From Halomonas sp. (GTDB taxonomy: Bacteria; Pseudomonadota; Gammaproteobacteria; Pseudomonadales; Halomonadaceae), in the NCBI RefSeq assembly GCF_011050415.1, contig NZ_DRFS01000029.1, forward strand, positions 1-64,000: a stretch of DNA of 64,000 bases. Reading direction: 5' to 3'. The notes under the pieces were generated by a model that was not told the origin of the DNA, searched no databases, and was given only the letters and a program-made list of their open reading frames with translations. Numbering within the stretch: the stretch's first letter is position 1; every line of letters begins with the position of its first letter. Position numbers and translations under genes: made by a program. Of this stretch, positions 23,684-32,916 are shown piece by piece.

Positions 23684-25470
23684 CAAACAGCCTTCAGATC
23701 AAGACATTGCTTGAGCGCTCTTTTCCGCGCACCACGCGTGCCTTGCTTGATGAGTACGCCACGCCTGCCTATCAAAGTTATCAGTTGGAAGCGTGGGTGT
23801 TTGATGATCAGGCCGAGCGCCAAGCAACGGAAATGGCGTTTAAGGCCGCTGGTATTAGCGCGCGCCTACACAGTGCTTATAAGCCCCTGGTGCACTTCTT
23901 TTTAGAAGAGTTCTCTTGGTCGTCACTGCACTCGCTGGTGATTGAGTACCCGGTACTGGCGAATGCGCCGCGGCGCTTTTTACTGGAAGCCTATCCGCTA
24001 GCTGCACTACTTCCCAAAGACGTATCGATTCGCTGGGAGGGAGTTGAAACGGCTATCTCCACAGCTGTCTCCACTCCTATCTCCACTCCTATCCAGTATC
24101 GCGTTCGGGTGGAGCGCGCCTCGGGAAGCCAGGAAACGTATCTTGTTGAAGCGCCCAATCGCCAGCATGTAGATCATGTTGGCGAAGCACAGTGCTCGCC
24201 ATGTGGCTGGCTGCGGCTGACCTCTCCCCAGGGTGAGGTTAGCGAGTCCGTCGTTGAGACCGACTATGAGGCGCTGTTTCAAGTGGCGATGTCGACCCTC
24301 GCATCAACTTCGTGGCAGGCAGCGTCACCCTACTTTGAAGAACTTAACGTCACCGTGCATTTGCCGAGCAGTGACCGCCGCCTAGCCTGGGATGATGAAC
24401 ATATCAGCCTTGCCGAGGCGCTCCATGAAGAGCTCTATTTTTCTACTCTTGAGTATTTTCAGCATCAAGAGGGCTTAGCGCTGGGTGACCGTTCGATTCA
24501 GCCGGGGCAGATTGTGCCGGAGGTGCTGACTCAGGGTAACGAACCCTACTTGAAGGTAAGCCTGCGGACTCTGGACACTGCTCAACCCCAGCGTGACCTA
24601 GTCGAGCTGGACAGCGCCCAGCAGGCCATCGGTACTGAGCAAGTTAAGCAATTACTGGCGGTACTTGGCGGTCAGTCGCTATATGCCACCACCCGCGCTG
24701 GCAGAGTCGTAGAGGCGCGCTATCGAGAGGGTGGTGACCGCGCCGTGATGATCAGCGCTGGCCAGCACGCCAACGAAACCTCTGGTGTGGTGGGAGCATT
24801 GCGCGCAGCCCAAACGCTGAGCGGCAGAGACGATGCCCACTTTGTTATCTCGCCGCTAGAGAACCCGGATGGCTACGCACTGCAAAGCCGACTTGTCGCC
24901 GAGCAGCCGCGCCATATGCATCACGCAGCGCGCTACACGGCGTTTGGTAATGATCTGCAGAGTCAGCCGCTAGGCCAACCGTTTGAGCATGCCATTCGTG
25001 AAAAGGCATTCGCCGTTAGCAGCGCAGGGCTGCATGTAAATCTGCACGGCTACCCCGCCCATGAGTGGACGCGCCCGCTGAATGGCTATGTGCCCCGTGG
25101 CTTTGAAATGTGGACGATTCCCAAGGGCTTTTTTTTGATTCTCCGCCATCAGCCTGGTTGGCAAGCGGCGGCGGAGCAATTGGTGGAATCTGTGACTCAA
25201 CAACTGGCTCAGGTGCCTGGGCTGGTCGAATTTAATGCTACCCAAATTGCCCTGTTCGAAACTCATGCTGGCGCGTTAACCTTTCCGATGTTGCATGGCT
25301 TTCCCTACCTGATATCGGAAGATGCCAACCAGTTAGCGCCGCTGATGCTGATTACTGAATACCCCGACGAGACCTTAACCGGTGCACCTTTCGTGCAGGC
25401 CCACACCGCGCAGATGGCAACGGTGGTGGCGGCCTATCACGCCTTTCAAACGCTCCCGCTGGATAGTTAA
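23680..25470 (+). CDS. M14-family zinc carboxypeptidase-like protein
   Basis: A 596-residue protein with a large N-terminal region (~350 residues, unrecognised) and a C-terminal M14 peptidase domain. The zinc motif H363-A-N-E366 lies in MISAGQHANETSG. SPLENPDGYAL follows, and a probable third ligand is H456 in HVNLHGYPAHEW. No signal peptide is seen, so it is probably cytoplasmic and acts on imported peptides or peptide-like compounds. It is translationally coupled to the peptide transporter (ATGA overlap). An in-frame tandem 12-bp repeat encodes STAV-STPI-STPI near residues 126-138. Catalytic competence needs the general-base Glu (possibly FETHAGALTF), which I cannot confirm. Confidence 0.82.
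   Translation: MTNSLQIKTLLERSFPRTTRALLDEYATPAYQSYQLEAWVFDDQAERQATEMAFKAAGISARLHSAYKPLVHFFLEEFSWSSLHSLVIEYPVLANAPRRFLLEAYPLAALLPKDVSIRWEGVETAISTAVSTPISTPIQYRVRVERASGSQETYLVEAPNRQHVDHVGEAQCSPCGWLRLTSPQGEVSESVVETDYEALFQVAMSTLASTSWQAASPYFEELNVTVHLPSSDRRLAWDDEHISLAEALHEELYFSTLEYFQHQEGLALGDRSIQPGQIVPEVLTQGNEPYLKVSLRTLDTAQPQRDLVELDSAQQAIGTEQVKQLLAVLGGQSLYATTRAGRVVEARYREGGDRAVMISAGQHANETSGVVGALRAAQTLSGRDDAHFVISPLENPDGYALQSRLVAEQPRHMHHAARYTAFGNDLQSQPLGQPFEHAIREKAFAVSSAGLHVNLHGYPAHEWTRPLNGYVPRGFEMWTIPKGFFLILRHQPGWQAAAEQLVESVTQQLAQVPGLVEFNATQIALFETHAGALTFPMLHGFPYLISEDANQLAPLMLITEYPDETLTGAPFVQAHTAQMATVVAAYHAFQTLPLDS
24057..24092 (+). repeat. 12-bp in-frame tandem repeat
   Basis: Two identical CTCCACTCCTAT units (24069-24080 and 24081-24092) follow one diverged unit CTCCACAGCTGT. 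The unit length is four codons, so copy-number change would keep the M14 gene in frame. Confidence 0.85.
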
Positions 25471-25511
25471 TCTCAATGACGAGGCCGTTGGAGCACTGTT
25501 ACAATGGATAA

Positions 25512-27203
25512 ATGAACAGTGCTTTCGATACGCCAACCGCCTCCCTTGATAACCCTTTCTATTACCTGACGAACTTCCGTTTCGTTCTGGCCTGGGTGCG
25601 TGAGCGCCATGCTGATCTGCTCGCTATCGACGAGCTCGCTTTTCTTGAGCAGTTTGAAAGCTTGCCCCAAGCGTCTCAAGCGCTGCTGGTGCGGATGGTG
25701 ATGCGCAAGGGCGAGCTATTTAGGCTCAGCAAACTCAGCTATGCCGAGGTCGGAGACAGTAGCGCTGCAATGGCACCTTTGATCGCGCTTGGCTGGGTCG
25801 ATAATGATCCTGCGCTTAGCGTTGATGAGCTATTTAATCAGCTTCGCCTCGCTGAGCTGCGCCAAGTATTGGCAGAGGATATTCGCGCTGCTGGGATAAG
25901 CCTATCTAGCGCCAAAACCGTGCTCTACGACACACTCGCCAGCCGTCTTACACAAACCGCGCCGCTACGGGGCTGGTGGCCTGAAGCGCCTGAGTGCGTA
26001 GTGCGCCTCAATGTAATGAATATCTGTGACCGCTTGCGTTTAATGTTCTTTGGCAACCTACGCCAGGACTGGGCGGAGTTTGTGCTGACCGAGCTTGGCC
26101 TGCAGCGCTTCGAGGTGGTGCCTTTTACACCGCACTCCCGCGCCTTTCAGTCGCGCCAGGAAGTGGACACCTATTTAGCGCTCCATCACCTGCGCCAACG
26201 TCTCGATGTTGGCGATTCACCTGCCGATTTATACCTTGAAGTACCACCTGCGTCTGATAACCGCTGGCTGGCCACGCGGCGAGCTCGGCTGCTGCTACAG
26301 ATGGGGCGCGAGGCAGAGCGCAGGGGGGACTCACCGCTTGCGCTGACGCTGTATGACGATTCCGACAGTAGTGAAGCACGTATCCGACAGTTGCGAGTGC
26401 TGGAGCGACTGAGTGAACACCAAACGGCCTTTGAACTGGCGACTCAAGCGCTTGATAGCCGCCCCAATGAAACCGAACTTCAGGCGCTGGCGCGGTTGCT
26501 GCCCCGCCTGCGGCGACGGCTTAAGCTGCCTGCTGTGCCGAGTGAACCGGAACCCGCCCACGAGCGTTGGGATTTGGTATTGCCCGGGCCACAAAGTGTA
26601 GAGCGTGCCGTGGTGACGGCACTTAGGGAGCCTGAGGCACCCGTTTGCTATGTAGAAAACACCCTGATAACCGGGCTGTTTGGTCTGCTCTGTTGGTCGG
26701 CTATTTTCGATCCGCTGCCCGGTGCCTTTTTCCACCCTTTTCATAATGGCCCTGCGGATTTATACCGCGATGATTTCGTGCCGCGGCGCCGAGAGGCCTT
26801 TGATGCATGCCTGGCGCGCCTGGAAGATGGTAGCTATCGCGAGATAATTCGGGCGACTTGGCGGGAGAAAGTCGGCCTCGCCTCTCCCTTTGTGCATTGG
26901 GCAGTTGTCGACGAGGCGCTCGTTGAGCTGGCGCTGGCGTGTATTCCACCTGAACACCTGCGGGCCTGTTTTGAGCGGCTGCTGGGCGATCTAAAAGCCA
27001 ACCGGGCAGGGCTGCCGGATTTGATTCAGTTTATGCCCAATGCGCCCGCGGGTGAGCCGCGTTACCGGATGATTGAAGTCAAAGGGCCCGGTGATCGGCT
27101 ACAGGATAACCAGCGCCGCTGGCTGGCGTTTTTCCATCGTCATGAAATACCGGTCGCTGTATGTTACGTGCGCTGGGCAGCCAGCGATGCGCCTGCAGTA
27201 TGA
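25512..27203 (+). CDS. FAN1-like VRR-NUC domain nuclease
   Basis: A 563-residue protein resembling bacterial FAN1. The N-terminal region has NPFYYLTNFRFVLAWVRERHADLL and SKLSYAEVGD. A SAP-like/helical middle (LRLAELRQVLAEDI) is followed by TPR-like helices. The C-terminal VRR-NUC nuclease has GLPDLIQF (D503) and MIEVKGPGDRLQDNQ (E522, K524), the PD-(D/E)XK catalytic set. FAN1 enzymes cut 5' flaps and help repair interstrand crosslinks. It overlaps the downstream helicase by 4 nt (ATGA), so the two form a coupled pair. Confidence 0.88.
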   Translation: MNSAFDTPTASLDNPFYYLTNFRFVLAWVRERHADLLAIDELAFLEQFESLPQASQALLVRMVMRKGELFRLSKLSYAEVGDSSAAMAPLIALGWVDNDPALSVDELFNQLRLAELRQVLAEDIRAAGISLSSAKTVLYDTLASRLTQTAPLRGWWPEAPECVVRLNVMNICDRLRLMFFGNLRQDWAEFVLTELGLQRFEVVPFTPHSRAFQSRQEVDTYLALHHLRQRLDVGDSPADLYLEVPPASDNRWLATRRARLLLQMGREAERRGDSPLALTLYDDSDSSEARIRQLRVLERLSEHQTAFELATQALDSRPNETELQALARLLPRLRRRLKLPAVPSEPEPAHERWDLVLPGPQSVERAVVTALREPEAPVCYVENTLITGLFGLLCWSAIFDPLPGAFFHPFHNGPADLYRDDFVPRRREAFDACLARLEDGSYREIIRATWREKVGLASPFVHWAVVDEALVELALACIPPEHLRACFERLLGDLKANRAGLPDLIQFMPNAPAGEPRYRMIEVKGPGDRLQDNQRRWLAFFHRHEIPVAVCYVRWAASDAPAV

Positions 27204-29521
27204 GTACAAACTATCGCGTGGCGGTACGGGCACTATGCGATTTCACCGCCCGGGAGGGGGATCTGGATCACCGCTTTACCCCTGCTCCTAGCGCGCGGGA
27301 AGGGATCGAAGGCCATACGCTTGTCGCCAGCCGACGCGGGGCAGGCTACATCGCCGAACTGCCGCTGTCCGGTAGCTTTGAAGGGCTGAAAGTCTCAGGC
27401 CGGGCGGATGGTTACGACTCCGCAGCCAACCGCCTGGAAGAGGTAAAAACCCACCGCGGTAGCCTGGAGCGCATGGCGGCCAACCAGCGCGCCCTGCACT
27501 GGGCACAGGTGAAAGTATACGGCGCACTGCTATGCGCAGAGCGCGGTTTGGAAAACGTCACTTTAACGCTGGTTTACCTGGATATTGCCAGCGGTAAAGA
27601 GACGCTGCTCAATCAAGACGCCAGTGCCGATGAGCTGCAGGTGTTTTTTACTACCCTGTGCCAGCGCTTTCTGGCCTGGGCAGAACAGGAAGCCAACCAT
27701 CGCCAGCACCGCGACAGCGCCCTGCGTACATTAAACTTTCCCCATACCGCGTTTCGCCCTGGCCAGCGTGAACTCGCCGAAAGCGTTTATAAGTCAGCCA
27801 GCACCGGGCGCTGCCTGCTCGCCCAGGCGCCAACGGGAATTGGTAAAACGATCGCGACGCTTTTCCCCATGCTCTCGGCGATGCCGCGCCAGCAGTTGGA
27901 TCGTATCGCCTTTCTAACCATGAAAACGCCCGGCCGTCGATTGGCATTGAATGCCCTTGCCATGCTGCGTAACAGCGGTGATGACGTTCAACCCCTGCGT
28001 GTGCTTGAGCTGGTGGCACGAGACAAGGCCTGCGAATACCCTGACCGCGCTTGCCACGGGGAGTCGTGTCCGTTGACCGCTGGCTTTTACGACCGCTTGC
28101 CCGCTGCCCGCCAAGCCGCCGTAGAGCAGGAGTGGCTGGATCGTGAAGCACTGCGCGAGGTGGCGCTTGCTCACAGTGTTTGCCCTTACTATTTAGGCCA
28201 AGAGTTGGCGCGCTGGGCGGATGTCATCGTTGGCGATGTTAACCACTGGTTCGATAGCCACGCGCTGCTGCACGGATTGGCGCAGGCTAACGACTGGCGA
28301 ACGGGCGTGCTGGTGGATGAAGCGCATAACCTAGTGGAGCGTGCCCGGGGAATGTACAGCGCTGAACTGGATCAGCAGCGCTTTAACCGTGTGCGCCGTT
28401 CATCACCCAAAGCGCTTGCTGGGCCTTTGGGACGTTTAGCCCGCCAGTGGCAGGCGGTGATTAAGGAAATGCAGCTTAAAGAAACGTTGCTTAAGGAAGC
28501 GGGGGGGGAAGAAGAGGGTAGTCGGGGTAAGCCAAGCTATCGGCTGCTAACGGCCCTGCCTGACAAGCTGGTAACCGCCGCTCAGCAAGTGGGATCTGCT
28601 ATCACCGATTACCTTGGCGAACACCCCGAGCAAGCAAGCTTTGAACTTCAGGAACTGCTGTTTGAAGCCCTAGGGTTTTGTCGCTTGGCGGAACGCTTTG
28701 GCGAGCACTCTCTGTGTGATCTTACCCGCCATGGCCGTGGGCGGGCGGTACTGGGACTCCGCAATCTAATACCCGCCGATTTTCTGGCCCCTCGGTTTAA
28801 CGCAGCGCACTCGGTGGTGCTGTTTTCAGCCACGCTGACGCCTGCCCACTACTATCGGGATCTTTTAGGCCTGCCTGACAACACGGTGTGGCAAGAGGTC
28901 GTATCGCCCTTTACTGCGCATCAGCTTGAAGTGCGTATCCGCAGCGATATTTCGACACGTTTTCGTGATCGGGAAGCCTCTATTGAGCCGATGGTGGCCG
29001 CTATGGCGCAGCAGTATCAGCGTAGGCCAGGTCACTATTTGGCATTCTTCAGTAGCTTTGTTTACCTGGAGGCTGCGCTAAGCCGCTTTCGCGAAGCGCA
29101 CCCAGACGTGCCCGTTTTCAGTCAAACCCGTGGCATGCCGGAGGCGCAGCGCGAGGCTTTTCTAGTGCGCTTTACGCCCGGAGGTAAAGGGATTGGCTTT
29201 GCGGTGCTGGGCGGCGCCTTTGCCGAGGGCATCGACCTGCCCGGCGATCGATTAATTGGGGCATTTATTGCCACCCTGGGCCTGCCACCGTTCAACGACT
29301 TCAACGAAGCCCTTAAAGCACGGCTAACCGCTCGCTTTGGTCAGGGCGACGACTATACCTACCGCATTCCCGGCATGATTAAAGTCGTCCAGGCCGCAGG
29401 CCGGGTGATTCGCAGTCCAGAAGATGAAGGTGTTGTGGTATTAATGGATGATCGATTTTCCCAGGCCAGCGTGCGTGCGCTGTTACCAAGCTGGTGGTCG
29501 CTGGGCAACCCCATCCCATAA
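27200..29521 (+). CDS. XPD/DinG-like Fe-S helicase with N-terminal nuclease-like domain
   Basis: A 773-residue protein. ATG 27200 overlaps the FAN1 stop and is preferred to an in-frame start at 27161 inside that gene. Residues ~1-150 resemble a PD-(D/E)XK/Cas4-like fold (GRADGYDSAANRLEEVKTHRG). The helicase core starts near 180: Walker A APTGIGKT (K216), Fe-S cysteines C278, C285, C290 and C328, DEAH box (373-376), then motif VI-like QAAGRVIRSPEDEG. This is superfamily 2 XPD/DinG architecture, 5'-3' DNA helicase expected. Coupling to FAN1 suggests joint processing of crosslinked or flapped DNA. The Cas4-like nuclease assignment is the less certain part. Confidence 0.86.
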   Translation: MSTNYRVAVRALCDFTAREGDLDHRFTPAPSAREGIEGHTLVASRRGAGYIAELPLSGSFEGLKVSGRADGYDSAANRLEEVKTHRGSLERMAANQRALHWAQVKVYGALLCAERGLENVTLTLVYLDIASGKETLLNQDASADELQVFFTTLCQRFLAWAEQEANHRQHRDSALRTLNFPHTAFRPGQRELAESVYKSASTGRCLLAQAPTGIGKTIATLFPMLSAMPRQQLDRIAFLTMKTPGRRLALNALAMLRNSGDDVQPLRVLELVARDKACEYPDRACHGESCPLTAGFYDRLPAARQAAVEQEWLDREALREVALAHSVCPYYLGQELARWADVIVGDVNHWFDSHALLHGLAQANDWRTGVLVDEAHNLVERARGMYSAELDQQRFNRVRRSSPKALAGPLGRLARQWQAVIKEMQLKETLLKEAGGEEEGSRGKPSYRLLTALPDKLVTAAQQVGSAITDYLGEHPEQASFELQELLFEALGFCRLAERFGEHSLCDLTRHGRGRAVLGLRNLIPADFLAPRFNAAHSVVLFSATLTPAHYYRDLLGLPDNTVWQEVVSPFTAHQLEVRIRSDISTRFRDREASIEPMVAAMAQQYQRRPGHYLAFFSSFVYLEAALSRFREAHPDVPVFSQTRGMPEAQREAFLVRFTPGGKGIGFAVLGGAFAEGIDLPGDRLIGAFIATLGLPPFNDFNEALKARLTARFGQGDDYTYRIPGMIKVVQAAGRVIRSPEDEGVVVLMDDRFSQASVRALLPSWWSLGNPIP

Positions 29522-29542
29522 TTTAGGACCCCTTCCGAGCTC

Positions 29543-30325
29543 ATGACAGATCTACTCTGGTACCAGTATGTCCTCATCGGGCTGATATTTGCCTGGAGCG
29601 GTTTTGTACGCACCAGCCTGGGTTTTGGTGGTGCCGTGCTGGCGCTGCCTTTCCTGCTGTTAGTGTCAAACGAGCCCTTGGTATTTTTGCCGATTATTGC
29701 CGTTCACCTGCTGATTTTCTCCAGTTGGATTGCCTGGAATGGGCATCGTCAACTGCAGAAAGAGGGTAGTGCCACTCACTCGGCTGAAAGTAATATCGAT
29801 TGGGTATATTTACGCAAGGCACTGAAAATAATGATAATCCCCAAGCTTATTGGGGTGGTGGGTCTATTAACACTGCCCGCCCAGGTGATGACCAGCATCA
29901 TTTTCGGCATTGTGATCATCTATGCCATTGGCTACGTACTGAACCGGCCATTTAAGAGCAAGAACAAGTATGTGGACTATGTGCTGCTGGCGCTTGGGGG
30001 GTATGTGAGCGGCACTTCATTGATTGGCGCCCCGCTGATTGTGGCGGTATTTGCCGTTCATGTGGCTAAAGAACAACTGCGGGATACCATGTTTGTACTG
30101 TGGTTTATCCTGGTGGTGATCAAGATGGTGTCGTTCTTGATTGCGGGGGTAGACCTACAGTTAATCCATCAGCTGTGGCTGCTGCCCTGTGCCTTTATTG
30201 GCCATTTGGTCGGCGAGAAAGCCCACCGCTATATGCTCAAAGCAGACACCGGGCTGTTTTTCCGGGTGCTGGGCGCGGTGCTGATTTTAGTCAGTACCGT
30301 GGGGCTGCTCCACCCGCCAGCTTAA
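29543..30325 (+). CDS. TauE/SafE family permease
   Basis: A 260-residue membrane protein with about eight hydrophobic segments. The family motif lies near the N-terminus (FAWSGFVRTSLGFGGAVLALPFLLL), and the second half contains GGYVSGTSLIGAPLIVAVF. TauE/SafE proteins export sulfite, sulfonates or other anions; the substrate here is not evident. It follows the helicase gene by 21 nt, and its 3' end overlaps the convergent MFS gene by 4 nt. Confidence 0.87.
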   Translation: MTDLLWYQYVLIGLIFAWSGFVRTSLGFGGAVLALPFLLLVSNEPLVFLPIIAVHLLIFSSWIAWNGHRQLQKEGSATHSAESNIDWVYLRKALKIMIIPKLIGVVGLLTLPAQVMTSIIFGIVIIYAIGYVLNRPFKSKNKYVDYVLLALGGYVSGTSLIGAPLIVAVFAVHVAKEQLRDTMFVLWFILVVIKMVSFLIAGVDLQLIHQLWLLPCAFIGHLVGEKAHRYMLKADTGLFFRVLGAVLILVSTVGLLHPPA

Positions 30326-31512
30326 AGCTTGCTGTCTGCCTGGAGCGTCGTTTTGCTTAAAATAGTCAGGGCGACGGCGAACAGGCAGCAGATCGCCGCC
30401 ATGGCGATAAACACGCTACGCAGTGAGCCGAGCCAAATCACGGCGGGGGCGACCACCACCGGAGAGATAAACTGGCCAAAAAAGAAGGTCGAGGTAAAGC
30501 CGCCAAATACCCGACCACGCACTCGTTGAGGAGTGATGCGCATCAGCCATGTCGTGGTATTGGGCATAAAAGCGCCTAAACCAAAACCGGAAATCGCCGC
30601 ACCGACAATGGCCATGGCATAGCTTTGGGTGAATCCCACGATCAAAAAACCGCTGGCCGCCAGCAAGAATCCTAAGATATAGATCGTCATCACCGACAAA
30701 AACGGCTTGTAGTAGCCATAGCCAAAGGCAATGATGCTTGCCGTTAGAGCTGACATGGAGAGCGCAATTCCGATTGCCATGCCACTGATCTGGCCTTGCT
30801 GAGAGAGCAAAAAGGGCAGCTGGGCGGGGAACATATAAAACATCGCCATGCTGATCATGGCGATAAAATAGGCAAGCCCGGTGCGCCCATAATCCACCTT
30901 GGCGGGGGCATCGGTCATGCTTGAGTTAACCGTACTCTGAATGCGGGGTTCCTTAAGCATTGCCCAGGCGTAGGGTAGTAGCAGAACGCCGGTTAAGTAG
31001 AGTAAAAAAGGCCCTCGCCAGCTCCAGTCGGAAAGTATCCCGCCCAGATTAATAAAGATAACCCCGCCCAACGCCATGCAACTGCTTTGCAGCCCTAAAA
31101 AGCGCGCGCGTTCGGCACTATCGAAATAATCCCCCACCAAGGTGGTACTAATGCTAAGAATGCCCGCCACCGCTATTCCCATTAGTGCGCGAGAGCTCAG
31201 CAGCAGATCCACTCGGTCGATGAAAAAGCCTGAAACGCCCGCAAAACCGTAGATAAAAAGCATCATCAGCAGCAGTTTCTTGCGTCCAAACCTATCGGCC
31301 AAATAACCCATTAACGGGCTAAACAGCGTAATCATCAGCGCAGGTATAGTCAGGATCAACTGAATGATGACCTGGGGCTGATCAGGAAAGTTACGGCTAA
31401 TACCCGGCAGGGCAGGTGCGATAATCGCCCCCGACATCACTGTCATGGTGCTAGCGAAGAGGAGTACGGCCTTAATATGAGCTAAATGGTTGATGGTCTG
31501 CTTCCACATCAA
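30322..31512 (-). CDS. MFS transporter
   Basis: A 396-residue, 12-helix major facilitator transporter. Motif A appears in the first cytoplasmic loop as GYLADRFGRKKLLL. The N-terminus (VLLFASTMTVMSGAIIAPALPGISRNFPD) resembles drug/proton antiporters of the Bcr/DHA type. The second half contains GFGLGAFMPNTTTWLMRITPQRVRGRVFGGFTS. An efflux role is likely; the substrate is unknown. It is convergent with TauE/SafE with overlapping stops and no room for a terminator between them. Confidence 0.87.
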   Translation of the reverse strand: MMWKQTINHLAHIKAVLLFASTMTVMSGAIIAPALPGISRNFPDQPQVIIQLILTIPALMITLFSPLMGYLADRFGRKKLLLMMLFIYGFAGVSGFFIDRVDLLLSSRALMGIAVAGILSISTTLVGDYFDSAERARFLGLQSSCMALGGVIFINLGGILSDWSWRGPFLLYLTGVLLLPYAWAMLKEPRIQSTVNSSMTDAPAKVDYGRTGLAYFIAMISMAMFYMFPAQLPFLLSQQGQISGMAIGIALSMSALTASIIAFGYGYYKPFLSVMTIYILGFLLAASGFLIVGFTQSYAMAIVGAAISGFGLGAFMPNTTTWLMRITPQRVRGRVFGGFTSTFFFGQFISPVVVAPAVIWLGSLRSVFIAMAAICCLFAVALTILSKTTLQADSKL

Positions 31513-31812
31513 AAGTTAAGAGGAGGGTTCAAAGCATAGATGCTAATCGTAGCATAGTTGTTAGCAGGCTAGGTATTCGCTTCCGAACCCAAGCTAATTG
31601 ACTCGATGAAGCCAAGAGTTCTCGCATTCAGTAACCGTCATGCGTTGGCTGCGCGGCTGGAAATAGGCTTACGCTTCTTGTGTTTGGCTTTGGTGATAGG
31701 AATTCAAAGCGGTTTGAAGAGGGCGGTACTATCGTTTATCTAATAGGCTTGTTGGAGTCTATCTGTTATAGCTGAAAGTACAGCACAACACAGCACTGCA
31801 GGGGCAGATATC
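31513..31812. other. 300-bp intergenic region, no firm gene
   Basis: This gap between the divergent MFS and diguanylate cyclase genes holds their promoters. The only frame worth noting is 31606-31743 on the plus strand (45 codons, hydrophobic middle), which has no ribosome site, so I do not call it a gene. No repeat or clear operator was seen. Confidence 0.5.
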
Positions 31813-32778
31813 GTGACGTTTTCGTCGAATGATAATTCCGACCCACTAGCACACATTTTGCCAGTGGCGGCCCGCCTGTTTGATAATAGTGGCGCAGCAA
31901 TTTCCCTGTTCGATGACCAGGATTGGCTGCTTTATGGGAATGCACACTACTATGACCTTATCTGCTATGCCCAGGGGGCACACCTCTTCTGGCCGGATAT
32001 CGTGCGTGACAATCATGCCAAGGGCCAGGGGCTGATTGTCGAGGCAGATGACCTTGAATTGTGGATTCGTACGGCACTAGCAAAGCGTCGCGTGCAACCT
32101 TACCGCCAATTTGAAATTGACGCATGGGACGGCCGCTGGCTGTTAATGACGGAAACCCTGATTCAGGGTGTCGGCCTGCTAGGTATTGGTGTGGACATCA
32201 CCCAGTCAAAGAACATTACGACTGCTTTAAAGCAGGAATACCAGAATGCGCTGGTCAAGGCGGAAACCGACCTACTAACGGATATGGGCAATCGCAGGGC
32301 CCTAGAGCGTTTGCGCGATATTTTGTTGAGTAAGGGGCTCCATTTTCAAGTAACTGCATTGATGATCGATATTGATCAGTTCAAACCCTACAACGATACC
32401 TTGGGCCATTTGCAGGGTGACTATTGTTTGCAGCAGGTGGCCCAGGTAATTCGAAGCAGCCTAAGAGTGAGCGAGGCCTATCCGATAAGATTGGGTGGTG
32501 ATGAATTCCTCGTTTTGATGCTGGGAGCTCCACTATCTCTCGCTCAACAGGTGGCCCAGAGGATCAGAAATGGTGTACGCGAAAGTGCCATCCCGCATCC
32601 TTTGACAGACTCTGGGTGGGTGACCTTAAGCATGGGGCTTGCCAGCCGAGAAATTGTCGATTCGGAAACTCTTTCATTGTTGCTTAAAGACGCCGACGAT
32701 GCGCTTTATCAGGCGAAGCGTAGTGGGCGGGATCGCATTAGCGGCCCTCAGGATGGCTCTCAAGTAGAGGCTAGCTAA
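31813..32778 (+). CDS. PAS-like / GGDEF diguanylate cyclase
   Basis: A 321-residue soluble protein starting with GTG. Residues ~15-130 form a PAS-like sensor (ARLFDNSGAAISLFDDQDWLLYGNAHYYDL). Residues ~150-315 form a GGDEF domain: DLLTDMGNRRALER, MIDIDQFKPYNDTLGHLQGDYCLQQVA and the intact active site RLGGDEF (residues 228-232). It should make c-di-GMP from two GTP. The canonical RxxD inhibitory site upstream of GGDEF is not evident (RVSE). No membrane segment is seen, so sensing is cytoplasmic. Confidence 0.87.
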   Translation: MTFSSNDNSDPLAHILPVAARLFDNSGAAISLFDDQDWLLYGNAHYYDLICYAQGAHLFWPDIVRDNHAKGQGLIVEADDLELWIRTALAKRRVQPYRQFEIDAWDGRWLLMTETLIQGVGLLGIGVDITQSKNITTALKQEYQNALVKAETDLLTDMGNRRALERLRDILLSKGLHFQVTALMIDIDQFKPYNDTLGHLQGDYCLQQVAQVIRSSLRVSEAYPIRLGGDEFLVLMLGAPLSLAQQVAQRIRNGVRESAIPHPLTDSGWVTLSMGLASREIVDSETLSLLLKDADDALYQAKRSGRDRISGPQDGSQVEAS

Positions 32779-32862
32779 AACTTATCGTTAAGTGTTTAAA
32801 CAGGAAAATAGATAAAAGAATTTCTGACGGCTGGCACCTATATGGCACCTAGCCTCAACCCA

Positions 32863-32901
32863 ACAAAAAACGGCCACCTGCTATATTAGCTAAGTGGCCG
32901 T
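32863..32901 (-). terminator. Terminator of tRNA-Pro
   Basis: CGGCCAC (32871-32877) and GTGGCCG (32894-32900) form a 7- to 8-bp stem around a 16-nt loop. On the minus strand it is followed directly by a run of six T's, 16 nt beyond the tRNA 3' end. Confidence 0.8.
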
Positions 32902-32916
32902 CTTTCATAGAATTCT

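Noticed and set aside
27161..27199. Helicase start inside the FAN1 gene
   Set aside because: The ATGA junction at 27200 is the normal coupled start, and the extra residues (LRALGSQRCACS) are the shifted reading of the FAN1 C-terminus.
31606..31743. 45-codon frame with a hydrophobic middle
   Set aside because: No ribosome site and no sign of conservation that I can judge; likely chance.
32820..32860. TGGCACCTA repeated at 11-bp spacing beside tRNA-Pro, as a possible integration-site remnant
   Set aside because: No integrase, no copy of the tRNA 3' end elsewhere in the window and no island genes next to it. Noted only as a weak hint.
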